A stretch of 64,000 nt of DNA from Oxyruncus cristatus. Lineage: Eukaryota; Chordata; Aves; Passeriformes; Cotingidae. The position numbers were made by a program, and so were the translations under genes. Of this stretch, positions 23,001 to 34,101 are shown one piece after another. The notes under the pieces are model-generated. The model did no database searches and was not told the DNA's origin. It saw only the letters and a list, made by a program, of their open reading frames with translations. Position 1 is the first letter of the stretch. Each line of letters starts with the position of its first letter. The DNA is taken from NCBI GenBank assembly GCA_013399855.1, contig VXAY01003830.1:973278-1037277 (forward strand), read 5' to 3'.

Positions 23001-24481
23001 CAGAGCATGACTGTAAAAGGATATGTTCAAATGAAAAAGATGCTTCAGCAGATATATTTGGTGATAGTTCTTCAGATGAAGGGATTCCATTCTCACTGAG
23101 TGAGTGCAGTTCTTTAGAAGACTTTGAACTGGAACAACCTGATGTCAGTGCTGATGTCAGTGACAACCTGCCAGCTTGTCAGTCATCACTAGAGGAAGCC
23201 AATACAAATAGTGGACCAGAGAAGCTCTCAACACTGCCGGAGTCTCCAAACATTGCTGCTGAAGTTCAGCATATTGGGAAAAATGAAGATGAGAACACTG
23301 CATATCTTGAAACCACTATTAATTATGGATCAGATACCACCACAGGTGAAACAACATCCCCTTACACTGAGAAATGTGGTGGCCACGCAAGCATGTCAGA
23401 GCCAGATACAGTTAGTTCATCAAGTCAAGAAGTTCCAGGAACACTTGGTTATTTTACTAACGCAGAGTTGACAGTACAAAACTCTATTTCTGATTCTCTC
23501 CACAGTCAAAGTATGGATTTTGGTAACACGGTACTTTCACTAAAACATTCTCCCACGTATGACACAGATACAGACAACACTCCTAAAGAAGCTGAATTGC
23601 AGCTGTATCCACTTCCCACCGGACCACAGCATTCCCTCAGCTTCAGTCCCACTGAACAAAATGAAAATGCACCAGAAGGAAGTACAGATGAGAGCACAGC
23701 CAGGAACTCCCCTGAAAAGAATCATGGTGAAGCACATATTACATTAAGAAGAAACATGCATCCATCTGAGGACAATGACTTTATTTTTGCTCCCATTGAC
23801 ATTGGTTTGAATGAAATTGTTAAAAACACATCGTTGCTGCATTCCAGCAATGAATCATCTCTTCAATCGCTGTCTGAACATAGAGCTGAAAATCATTTTA
23901 TGTTCATTACACAGCAAGAAGACTTGCTACCACAGGGGAAGCAGGAAAACACAACTAAGGCTTGGGCAGATAAAATGGAAAGAGGTTTTGATGAAGAAAA
24001 TTGTGATGGATACACAGAATTACAGGATACCAGCAACTGCAGTCTGCCTGAAGAAACACAATCTTGTAATCTTACAACAGATCTGCTGCATCTTTCTACT
24101 TCTGGGAAAACACAGTCAGTCTTCACAACAGACAGTCATTTCCAACTGGATCAGAGTGACAAGGATGCATATTCCCTCTCAGTCCCACAAGATTTTTTCA
24201 ATGAAAGCACACAATACAGTTCACATTCATTACCACAAAAGCCTACAGGAAATAAGGTCTCTAAAAGCACTGATTCCAGCAAGATGGAGGATGACACCAC
24301 TTTGACAGAACTGGGAAATAATTCTACAACAGCTGTAGAACATCTTCAAAATTCCAGTGAAAATCTCATTCAAAAAAGTCAGACAAATTTGGGACAGGAG
24401 CAGTTTTTTGTTAAGAAGAAAAGAGCGTTTGATGGATTCACTAATATTTTGCAAAGCAGGAGAACAAACTTCAATAGCTGA
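16532..24481 (+). CDS. LRRC66: LRRC66, leucine-rich repeat single-pass membrane protein (4 coding exons)
   Basis: Exons 16532-17027, 19355-19524, 20069-20396 and 21789-24481 join in phase to 1228 residues. Residues 1-24 are a signal peptide (MDNLHLSVIAVVLYF...). An N-terminal cap (SECQWDEEFLLNCSF) precedes about six leucine-rich repeats (LKHLNLSNNLISEL, LETLNLNGNAIHTL, LQTVHMSSNSIQQI and others). A degenerate C-terminal cap (NAWIFNCRL) follows. Residues about 310-392 look like an Ig fold: Cys325, Trp337, and the GLYLC motif ending at Cys376. Residues 420-441 are the membrane helix (DLALAVSLSVLITFVCAFCL), very like human. The tail of about 787 residues is Ser/Thr/Asn/Glu-rich and probably disordered. 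In human the protein is about 880 residues; its function is little known. The last exon is open upstream into the intron, but its first Met is intronic. An AG just before the ATG (at 16526) suggests a non-coding first exon upstream. Confidence 0.92.
19355..19524 (+). CDS. LRRC66: LRRC66 coding exon 2
   Basis: Encodes residues 166-222: LGLLQSLQTVHMSSNSIQQI through FRNLNKLQ, two to three LRR units. The acceptor is TTGTTCTTCCTAG and the donor GTTATA. The human counterpart reads LWKLKSLQSLDLSFN. Confidence 0.9.
20069..20396 (+). CDS. LRRC66: LRRC66 coding exon 3
   Basis: Encodes residues 223-331: the last LRR (VVDLRENPLTIPLP), the C-terminal cap, and the first strand of the Ig-like domain (NTSVLNCNLDNVR). 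The acceptor is CCAAATAG and the donor GTATGT. It leaves phase 1. Confidence 0.9.
21789..24481 (+). CDS. LRRC66: LRRC66 coding exon 4 (terminal, 2.7 kb)
   Basis: Encodes residues 332-1228: the rest of the Ig-like domain (DYGVSWWTPKG ... TTEGLYLCLF), the membrane helix, and the whole cytoplasmic tail to FNS-stop. The acceptor TTTTATTTCAG is strong. Confidence 0.93.
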
Positions 24482-24641
24482 GACACAGAATTGTAATACT
24501 AAGCTCCCACAGTCTTTAAGTCATTACAGCAGATGCAAAAACTATTTTGTTTCAAAGTGAAGTGGCTTTTGTTTAGAAGGGTACTTGGCAAAAAAAAAAA
24601 AAGTAACAGATGTTATGAAAAGCAACTCTAGAACATTAGAT

Positions 24642-24647
24642 AATAAA
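24642..24647 (+). terminator. LRRC66: Probable LRRC66 polyadenylation signal
   Basis: AATAAA about 160 bases after the stop codon, followed by T-rich sequence. This gives a short 3' UTR of about 190 bases. Confidence 0.65.
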
Positions 24648-24669
24648 GTTTTTGCTGAGTTACAGTATA

Positions 24670-27600
24670 TATTTACTTTCTCGTTGTTAGTTCTAATACA
24701 TTATTTTCCACTGGAATTCGCTTCAGATATGCACTGTTTTGTCTCACTTTGTCTAAAATAAATGTAAACACTGAAATTATTATTAAAACATTATTATTAC
24801 TGTTTTTCTGTGGGACTCACCCCATACAGTGAAATAGTACATATTACTGTCTTCTGCTTTTTGAGCCAAATTTGTGGATTAAGTGTCTATAAATTCCCAC
24901 AGTTTTGCAAAGATAAGTAAGTCCAAGCAGTATTCAATTACATTTAAAAAATTACTTTTTAACTTGGCAAGACATAGAGAATAACGAAAACCACTTTTCT
25001 CAAAGAAACACAATAGAATTCAATCCTTGCAGAAAAGTCAGTTATGGAGATGTAGCTATGACAGGACATCATCTGTAGTCTGCAGATGAGATGACATGGT
25101 CAGGATAATTTAAAAAAAAGACAAAGGATCCTATACCCCCTTCAGAATTTACTTAAGAGGGGCAAATCAAGAGCAGTTCCAAAACTGCTGTATTAGAATA
25201 TCAGTAGCTTGATATAAATTTTTCTAAGCTGAAAGATACCAACTGTAAGGTAAAATTTTCTCTGAATATGGCACAAGGCCCTTTCAACATACACAGCACC
25301 ACTGATACAGTCCTTGAAGGGAAACGTCACCATGAAGGGGAGCAGACCCAAGTTAGGAGAAAATGCAAGAGGCTGGTTTGCAACTCTGGGGAAGACACAA
25401 CTCACTATAAACACCAAAACGAAGGAACATGTTTCAATTCCATCTAATGAGGAGCAAGTTCAATGGCATGCTACATCACTGAAACCATCTTCAACAAGAA
25501 AACGAGGCAAGAACAAAGAGATACTGACAGAAGCTAGTAATTTTTGTTTGTTTCATATGTTTGGAACTAAAAAGAAAGCCATTGCACAAACCTTAAGAGG
25601 CAAGTAAAAGCAACTGAAGAAGACCAGCACTTATACTATTTGACCTTTTGAAAAGTATTTTCTATAGAGCCTTCAGTTCCTTTTAAATAATTATTTTACA
25701 TATCAAGCATTACAATTATCCATTATAAATTTACTGAGCCAAATCATCTACACTTAAATCTCCTGTTGATTTCTTTTGGGGTTTTTTTGCTGGCCAGTTT
25801 TCTCAAAATCTCTCAGACTAGATTATATGGCAATTTCAGGTAGGTGTTTCATAGATTTGATTTAGGTCACCACAGTATTTGCAAATAACTGCAGTCAGTA
25901 ACATCTGTAATTCAGTAACAAGCAATGAATCTGCTGTCATTCACACAGATGAACTTGTTTTCCAATTAGTTCTTGGAGGATTTCTTTTTGCTCCTTTACT
26001 CAGTGATATCTAAACTGGTAACTAATAAGTTTATTTAGAGTAGGTACCATTCCTTTGGTAGGGGTCTGCTCAGGAATCGTGGATGAAATCATCTTCTGAA
26101 AAAACCTGATAATTTATTATCAAATTATTCACGATTTTAAAAGGTCTGATTTTGTTTTCTGTTTTGAAAAACAGAGGAGAAAAACTTTTACACGTTTAAC
26201 TGTCCAGAATTGTTTGTACACTATAAGTAGACAAAAATGAAATGACAAAACACTCAAATCTGAAAAAAAAAATCCCAAGTTAAAATACAGTAAATCTGAA
26301 ATAAAGTATGTTTCCCAATACAACATATTCCTTGATTGTGTCTGTAAGAAAAGTCTGTGACTTTTCTGTGTCTGCAAATGCTACTGTTCTACTGCAGTTT
26401 TTCTCTCCTAATCCCCACATAATCTCAACAGTCATGTAATGCCTTTGTTCCTGCTGAATTTATGGCTGCTCTTCGCCAAGAACAGTGTGTGACATAAAAT
26501 CCAACTGTTTGTAGAGGCTGCCTAGAAATGAAGAACTGGTTAGTTTAAGACTAGTTCCTTGTAGGAACAGCTACAGAACCACTTGAAGCAGAAAACAGAA
26601 CAGTATCTCCTCATGACCAGTACTTCTCTTTGCACCCACAGCCAGCTTTCAGTAAAGCTCATTATCCACAAAAGCTCCTTATATATATATAAATTTATAT
26701 ATATCTATATATATTTATACAGACATTTATATAAAGCAACTTTAAAAATGCAATGCATCAAAAAAAATGCTGACTTGCTCTTNTCCACAAAAGCTCCTTA
26801 TATATATATAAATTTTTATATATATCTATATATATTTATATAGACATTTATATAAAGCAACTTTAAAAATGCAATGCATCAAAAAAAATGCTGACTTGCT
26901 CTTTATGGTATTTATGAGTCTTAAACACTATGTTGACACCTCTCAAGGTCTGCCACCTTTTGGCTGTACCAGGTGCTAACAAGTTAAGAAATCTACACAA
27001 GCAAGGCAACTTTGTGGATCATGGGGGAAAAAATACTTGAGTGGCTCTATTGATGTACAATACAGAGCAACATTTTGTCATTTGTTTCTGCTATAGTCCA
27101 GCAGGCTTTCAAGAAATATATTGGAAAATTATTTTCTCATCTTTTTTCTGACCATGGGAATGCTGCAGTGGCAATGTAGACAGTACACTACTTGTTAAAA
27201 GCTGCAAGTTTTCTAAGCCTCCCTTTATGCTATAAAGTCACAGGAAAAGTTGATGTTCTCATCAGAGAAAATATATTGGCTCCTTCATCATGAGATCTTA
27301 ACACATGACAAAAACATTCCATTCTACTGTCAGAATATTGTTGATGTTCCATCTCAAACTTACCTTCAGATTTCTGCCTAATCTTGCCACTGTCTTTCAC
27401 TACTGATTTCTCCACTTTAATTATTCATTCAAATCCAAATCCTCAGCTGCTTCTCCTTCATATTAGTTCATTTCATTAGCAATTGCTGCTTCAGTTAATA
27501 CAAAACCTTTATCTTTTCTGTGACTTCCACGCAGTACTCTTCATACTCTGCTCCTCTCTACCCACCTCTATTTTGCTGTGCCCTTCAGTACCTGAGTTGC

Positions 27601-28429
27601 ACAGTCCCATACACAGCGACCCTGAGATTGTGTCCACTCACTTTTTGCATTCCAGTTGGTAGCAATCCACTGTCTCATGTGCACACTGAAAGCTCCACTA
27701 ATTTAGTTCGTTTGGTCACAGAGAATTTTCTACGATACCTGTACTAATAGAAAATCAATTGCTGTTACTATCCCAACTGATGGTGGTTAAACAAAGTCAC
27801 AGAATAGGCCTGATAAATAAGGTCCTTGAGTGTATGAATTTGTAAATGAAGCGTGAGGAGGCAGCGAAGAGGATGCTGGCAATAGTCTGGGCACACCCTT
27901 CTCACAGGGCAATGGCGTGCTGAGCTCCACAGTCCACAGGACACAGTATCCCTCATACAGTGAATCAGTACATGAAAAAAACCTGAAGTCTTAAGAGCAG
28001 ATCTTCAGATACAGTAATCAGAATGAAACAAAGCTCTCGTTTTCAAACATGTACCTGTAACAGTTTGATAATAATCACATTGTTTGCCGTAAGAACAAAG
28101 CATTTCAAACTCTCCTGACTATGCTGAAAACAGGGCTGGGAAAACACCCTTGAATATAAGGAGAAGACACGCACATACATATAATTAACATCAGAAACTT
28201 TTTGGATAGTAGTATTAAATTTTTCACAGTACAGAAGACTGTGACACCCCATCCAACAAACACAAGCACCAGCCCACATTCTGAGAATTGGCAAAGGCAA
28301 TCCCAGCCTTCATCAGTAACATGAATGTAATGAAAAACTTCTCTAAGTTGGATTCTATAGTACAATATTCTAACTGTAACATAAATACACTCAATTTCAA
28401 ATAATACTTTAAGTCAGGAGCTTTTGGAC
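24670..28429. other. Intergenic sequence between LRRC66 and the CR1 fragment
   Basis: No gene is supported. The sequence is AT-rich with short chance ORFs and no recognisable domain. It contains the duplicated AT-rich block at 26665-26903. Confidence 0.6.
26665..26903. repeat. 118-120 bp near-identical tandem duplication joined by one N
   Basis: Copy 1 (26665-26782) and copy 2 (26784-26903) each run from tccacaaaagctcc to gacttgctctt. They differ by about two changes and flank a single unresolved base at 26783. Each copy holds an (AT)n core. This may be a contig-join artefact. Confidence 0.95.
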
Positions 28430-29480
28430 TGGTAGCTCAGTGTGCCAGTTGCCTAGGACCATGTTCAGTAGGCTTTTGAGCATTTCTGAGGGCAGAGACT
28501 CCATAACGTCCCTGGGCAAACTGCATCAGCGCAAAGTCACCCTCACAGTAAAAAAAAGTGTTTCCTCATGTTCCTCTGGAGCCTCCTGTGTTTCAGTTTG
28601 TGCTTACTGACTGTTGTCCTGTCCCTGAACACTGCTGAAAAGAGTCTGGCTTTGTCTTCTTTACACTCTCCCCAATCAGATATTTAAATACATTAGTAAG
28701 ATCTCCACAGCACCTTCTCCTCTCCAGGCTAAACAGTCCTAGCTGTCAGTTTTTCCTCATGGGGGAAAAGTTCCAGTCCCTTCATTATCTTCTACCCTTT
28801 GCTGGATCCTCTCCAGTATGCTGCAGTGTCTCTGGTACTGGGAAGCCCAGAAGTGAACACAGTACTCAGGTGTGGCCTCACCAGTACTGCGGGAGGGAAT
28901 AACCACAACTCTCGGCCCACCGGCAATACTTTATCTAACACAGACCAGGATACCAACTGCCTTCTTCACGGCAAGGACTCATTGCTGGCTCACCTTCAAC
29001 TTGGTGTCCCCGTCCCTTTCCCGCCAGTCTGCTTTCCAGCTGGGTGGTCCCCAGCATATACTGGTTCAGGGTATCGTTCCCCCCCAGCAGCAGGGCTTTG
29101 CACTTCTCCTGGTTGAAGTTCATGTCCACCCATTTCTCCAGCCTCCTGAGGTCCCTCTGGATGGCAGCATGACCCTCTGGCTTGCCATCCTTTACTTCCA
29201 GCTCTGTGTCATCAGCCAACTTGCTAAGGGTACACTCTGCTCCATTATCCAGGTCAGTAATGAAGACATTGAACAGGACTGGACGCAGTACTGACCCCTG
29301 GATACAGGGCTAGTTAGTGGTTTCCAACTAGACTTTGCTCTGCATATCAACATCCTCTAGGCCCTACAATTTTCAGTTTTCAGTCTCCCTTTTGCTCATC
29401 CAGTCCATAAACCAACAGTTTTTCTATGACAACCTCATGGGTCAAAAGCCTGCATCAAGATGAGAGGATAATGATCGTGC
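28430..29480 (-). mobile_element. CR1 non-LTR retrotransposon fragment (reverse transcriptase region)
   Basis: The minus strand gives CR1 ORF2 protein pieces. RT-like GSVLRPVLFNVFITDLDNG precedes LADDTEL (the catalytic ADD region). Then come AAIQRDLRRLEKW and degenerate 3' sequence. Stops and frame breaks interrupt it, so it is a dead, truncated copy. The ends are approximate. Confidence 0.85.
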
Positions 29481-29794
29481 TTCTTGTAAAATTTAATCTC
29501 AAGAGACATTCCACCTCAAATCGACTCTTTTTTGTTGAAAATTTTTGTATTACAGTACTGTTTTATACTCACTTTTGAAACAACTTTTTTGAAACACGTA
29601 CCTTTTCCCAACAGTTTTAAATGCTAATTTGCCCTGCTATTAGGAATAAGGGTGACAAGGCCCTACACACAAGTTCTCTGCTACTAAATGATGAAGGTTG
29701 CTCGCTGACGTGATGCATGTTCAGATATGAGACTCTCTGAAGTACGAACCACAGAAAAATCTGAAGTCAGTTGCTGAAACCAACACAAATACTT

Positions 29795-29800
29795 TTTATT
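29795..29800 (-). terminator. DCUN1D4: Candidate DCUN1D4 polyadenylation signal
   Basis: Minus-strand AATAAA with a good G/T-rich downstream element. It is the best signal I found left of the stop codon. Confidence 0.45.
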
Positions 29801-30730
29801 TGTGGGATGCCATTTTACATCAACACCAGCAAAGGACCTAAAAATCAATTGATTGAACTCAGGTTAAGTGGCATAATAGTATTTTCATCAGATCGTGAGT
29901 CACAGGAGTTGAGCACATCTCATTTATGTAGTATCCAAATAACTAAGACGTAAAGCATTCACAGTTACAGGTTAACTGCTGTTCCTGCAACAGCAGTATC
30001 GGTAGGTACTATTTTGTGACAGCACACATACACATGCACACACACAGAGGGAGATGGATTGAAAAAATAAAAACAAACAAAAAAATATCAAGCTGAGGTT
30101 TGGTTTCAACTACAGAAAACAAACTATTTAGTTTGTGGATAGATTCTATACACTTTTACAGCAATGTGAAAGGACAAAATGTAAGGCCTAGGAAGAGGTA
30201 TTTTAGCAGTTATAATTAAAACCAGGGCACAAGCTAACCTTTAAAGCTGTCTATATGAATTCCAAGAGTATTAAACAAGTAGTTAGACTTGTGATCAAGG
30301 GTCAACAGAAATCTGGGAAAAGCTTAACACAACCAAAGTCCATTTCTTGCCCTTCAAAAAAAGTAACTTGGGAACATTAAACAAGTAGCAATAAGTTGTA
30401 ACTGATTTTGATTGTGTGAGTATATTTGTGATGAAACAAAATACATGTCTCTGTGGTAAAATGGGAGAAGCCTCTACAATATTAGAAAAGGTTACACAAA
30501 GATAACCCAAGTATTAACTGTAGCTTAAAGACAACTGTAAACAGGCTTTAACTCAAAACTCAAGTATATACAGGATTTCAATATACTACACGCTCTTCAG
30601 CTTGCTTTCCTTGAAAAAGATAAAGAGTCAAAAAACAACAGTAACAGAATAATAATAATATTTTAAATACTTAATATCACTTCACTGTAGAAGGAAATTT
30701 GATTTGTGGAATGTATTGGTTACTGATATT

Positions 30731-30790
30731 AATAGAATCATTTAGGTTGAAAAAGATCCTTGAGTCCAAAGGTCTCCCAAAATTTGTCAT
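30731..30790 (-). mobile_element. Short CR1 3'-end remnant
   Basis: The words tagaatcatttaggttgaaa and agatccttgagtccaa match the familiar reverse-complement 3' end of bird CR1 elements. Only about 60 bases are recognisable. Confidence 0.6.
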
Positions 30791-33700
30791 CTACCAAAGA
30801 ATGTGAATTGCTACGGTCTCTAGATGCTGTTTTCCTTTCACTAAAGGTCTTTCCAATTTACATCTCCCAAATACCAAAAATGAACTGTACACTGATCATC
30901 AAGTTTGTGCTAAAAGTACAGTAATAGTATTGAAAGATTGGCATAAGACCCATGACACTTCCTCAGGAATGACCTCTCAGTGTCTTATCCAAGAAGTCAG
31001 CACATTCTGTACATTACTTTTGAAAAGGGGCAAAAAAAAGAAAAACACCAAACCACAACCAAACAAAAAACTACCTACATCAACTACTTCATGGTATAAT
31101 TAATAAAAAAGAAAATGCCAAACTTGTACTAAATGCAAGTTTAACTGAGTAGGTTAGCTAACTTTCCACAATTATTTAAAAATGAGAGGGAATTTCTCCA
31201 AAATACAGGAGCAGGCAATGTTCAGATCCTCTGCTTACCAGCATATCCAGCAAAATGAGCAGAACGGATAATACAGGGAAGCTCATCGAGCCATGCAGGT
31301 CCATTTTAATCCATTTGTTCTGTCAGTAAAGCTGCCTACTATCTGTAACTGAACCTGTGCTTTATGAAGATGCATGTTTATAAACCTGCTGAAGGTTACA
31401 GATTCACCCTCTTTGCAAGTGGAAGAAAAAAATCTGCAGCATCTGATTCACTTCCAAACACATCCTTCCTTTCCATCACTCCCAATCACTGTCACCCAAA
31501 TTAGGAAAACAAGTTTGTTTACTTACACAGCACAAGTACTTTCTGAGGTTTCTTTTCCTCTGTTTTCTTTGCTTTCAATAAATTTTGTATTCTGATAAAC
31601 ACTAGCAAAACTTAGAAAAAAAGGATCTGGTTGAGCCGTACAGATTTCTGTTGACCCTGTTATAAGAAAGCTATACCTGTAACAGTAATAGAAGTGTCTT
31701 TGGCTCTTGCTTCCATTATTGGAAGCTCAACTAATTGTGACATACAAAATCTTTTATGCAAACTTGTATTTGCTGCAGGATTCATGCCAATTTGTGCTGA
31801 TCGGTTTTCCAGAGTCAGTAACTAGCTTAATGTTTAAGAGCAATTACATTATTTCACTTAAAATCTTGGCAATCACAATTTAGCCTAATGTTAAAAGTTA
31901 TATTGCTTCTAAGTTCATTCTTTCAAGAACTAAACCAGCATCTCCACTGATACTTCCTTATGGTTACGCTACGATAATAAACACATTTACAACAGAAGTC
32001 TTAGTAAAATGTGTGTTTTCATAAGAGGCTTATTGTAAACATTAAATACCACACTCCACTCAATTAATTTCTTGTGCAAACTGGCATCAAACATGGAATT
32101 AAGGTTATGCATATTAGTACATGAGAAAGCACTGACTGTGTATGTTTTACCACTATTAACTTCAAAGAGTGCTATTAAGTGTCACGGAAATAGGAACGTA
32201 ACTGTTTCATGGGAAAGGTAGTATTTTCTTCTTCACATCATGAAATTCCAGGTTTTGTATATGTATACATATTGTATACTTATGTATATACAAATATACA
32301 CAAACAGACACAAACTATTTTTGTCTTTGGCAGCTGAGTTTGAAAAACCAACGACAACAACAAACAGATCTGAACACAACCGATCACCTGTAGCACCACA
32401 ATTACAACCTCCTGGTCCAGGGCAGCAAACTAATGTGCTTTTGCTAAACTGGGCTTAATCCTGAAAGGAGTCAAGTTCATGACAGTTGTTCCTGACTTGA
32501 TGGCAAGAATAAAACCTTCAACACAGACGAAAATTTCACATTCAACCTAAAATGCTTTCTTCCTCTTTCCTTGGATTGCTTTCTAAAGAAATAACAAAAC
32601 TGCCAATACCTCAGAAAATATTTCTACAGAAAAGTAATGTTATTCTTTGTTCCAAAACATCCACTGGCCCTTTGTTGTTAAATGCTCCATGAATCAATAT
32701 GGAACATTTTAATAAATCCTTAGAGATCAAAGTTTAATAGCACCGGATACTTCAAGGAGCTATTTATAAAAATCAAGACTCATTGCTTAATAAAGAAGGG
32801 TAAGGCAAAGACAATGTGACAAAATTACAGAACTTAAACATCATTCCATTCACGCATTTTCCCCCAAAATAATCACTAGAACCATCCTATGCAGATAAAG
32901 AAATGAGTGAAATAGGCAGTGGTCCCCACTAAAAAGTACTGTCATTTAATGCTGGTGTTTAAAATGCCCATTGCCAGCAATGGACATTCTGCCAGGAAAT
33001 TAATCCCCAGCATGAAAGAAAAAGTAATGTTTTGACTATTCAAGATCATATTTTTTTCTGATATCATGTTTTAAATTACTTAGAAACATGAAGTTAGAGG
33101 CCCTTGGAAAAGACTAATGTTACCAACAAAAAAAAATCCACCAACTCTCTATTATCTATGTGCTAGGGGTAAGCATACTTCATTACCCAAACCACGAATT
33201 TCAGCTAGAACTTTCCATTTCACTAGATCATAACCTAGACCAAACACTCTTGGTACACCAAAAATTAAAACGAGTATGCCAAAGGCAATTTACAAAAGTC
33301 TAAAACCCATTTTTAAAAGGTACTTTAATTTGTTCATTTGTACCTGTAATGACTACTGCAGTTTTAACATTAAAAAGTCAGTACTTTCTTCTTCATATGG
33401 AAATCATCTGTGGCATGTACAACTATTACAGTGTTTTAATATTTATATGCATATTTATATTTTAAGACACCAATGTTTCATTCCTATAAAGCATTAGGTC
33501 AGGTTTGGCTAATTCCGGTGAAGAAAGTCACAGCATGTCTTCTCTCAGAAACTGGCATCTCAAATAGTAACATTGAAATTGACAATAGCTCTTCACATAA
33601 CTATGTCCAAGCAGTCTGAAATGCTACAATTGAGACCAAAAGAAAAACAAAATAACTAAAGTTTCAACAGACATGTAAGTGTTGACTAGAAATATGCCAC

Positions 33701-34045
33701 AAAATTATTTTACAATACATTTCTGCAGAAATAATCCCTAGGTGAAGCTTTTTTTTATACACATATACAAAATTTAGACAGCAATATACACATCATCACA
33801 GTGAAGACGCTGGCAAGTTCACCAATTCGTAGTGTAAATACAAAATGCAAAGCAGCCTTCAAAGAGAACAATGCTAAAGAGCAAGCATAGCTAGCTTGTT
33901 AAATAGCAAACATCAAAAGTTCCCTGCCAAAGGGATGCAGTGCAAGAAAAGCAGCATGCACTTTGATACAAATAGCAGTTTATGGCTAATGGTTGACATA
34001 ACTGTGGTAACAGTGATTCTTGAGTAGCTGTGCATAGTTAAACTC

Positions 34046-34101
34046 TTATGTCATCTGTTTTCCTTTATACCACTCCACAAACTCATCCAACAACACTGGC
34101 C
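34046..34101 (-). CDS. DCUN1D4: DCUN1D4 terminal coding exon 11
   Basis: Encodes the second and third bases of a Trp codon, then [17 protein letters not shown] and TAA. Human ends WYKDKQMS. The acceptor is TCTCTACAG. Confidence 0.96.

Larger units (their letters stand above)
29770..34045 (-). other. DCUN1D4: Probable long DCUN1D4 3' UTR
   Basis: Between the DCUN1D4 stop and a minus-strand AATAAA at 29795-29800 there is no supported coding sequence on the minus strand. The signal is followed about 10 bases later by a G/T-rich stretch (gtgttggttt on the minus strand), as expected at a cleavage site. The length of about 4.3 kb is an inference. Confidence 0.45.

Noticed and set aside
25314..25607. 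97-residue Lys/Thr-rich plus-strand frame downstream of LRRC66
   Set aside because: No homology recognised and no splice or poly(A) context; treated as chance.
28799..29294. Plus-strand open frames of 105 and 140 residues
   Set aside because: They are antisense to the CR1 reverse transcriptase remnant.
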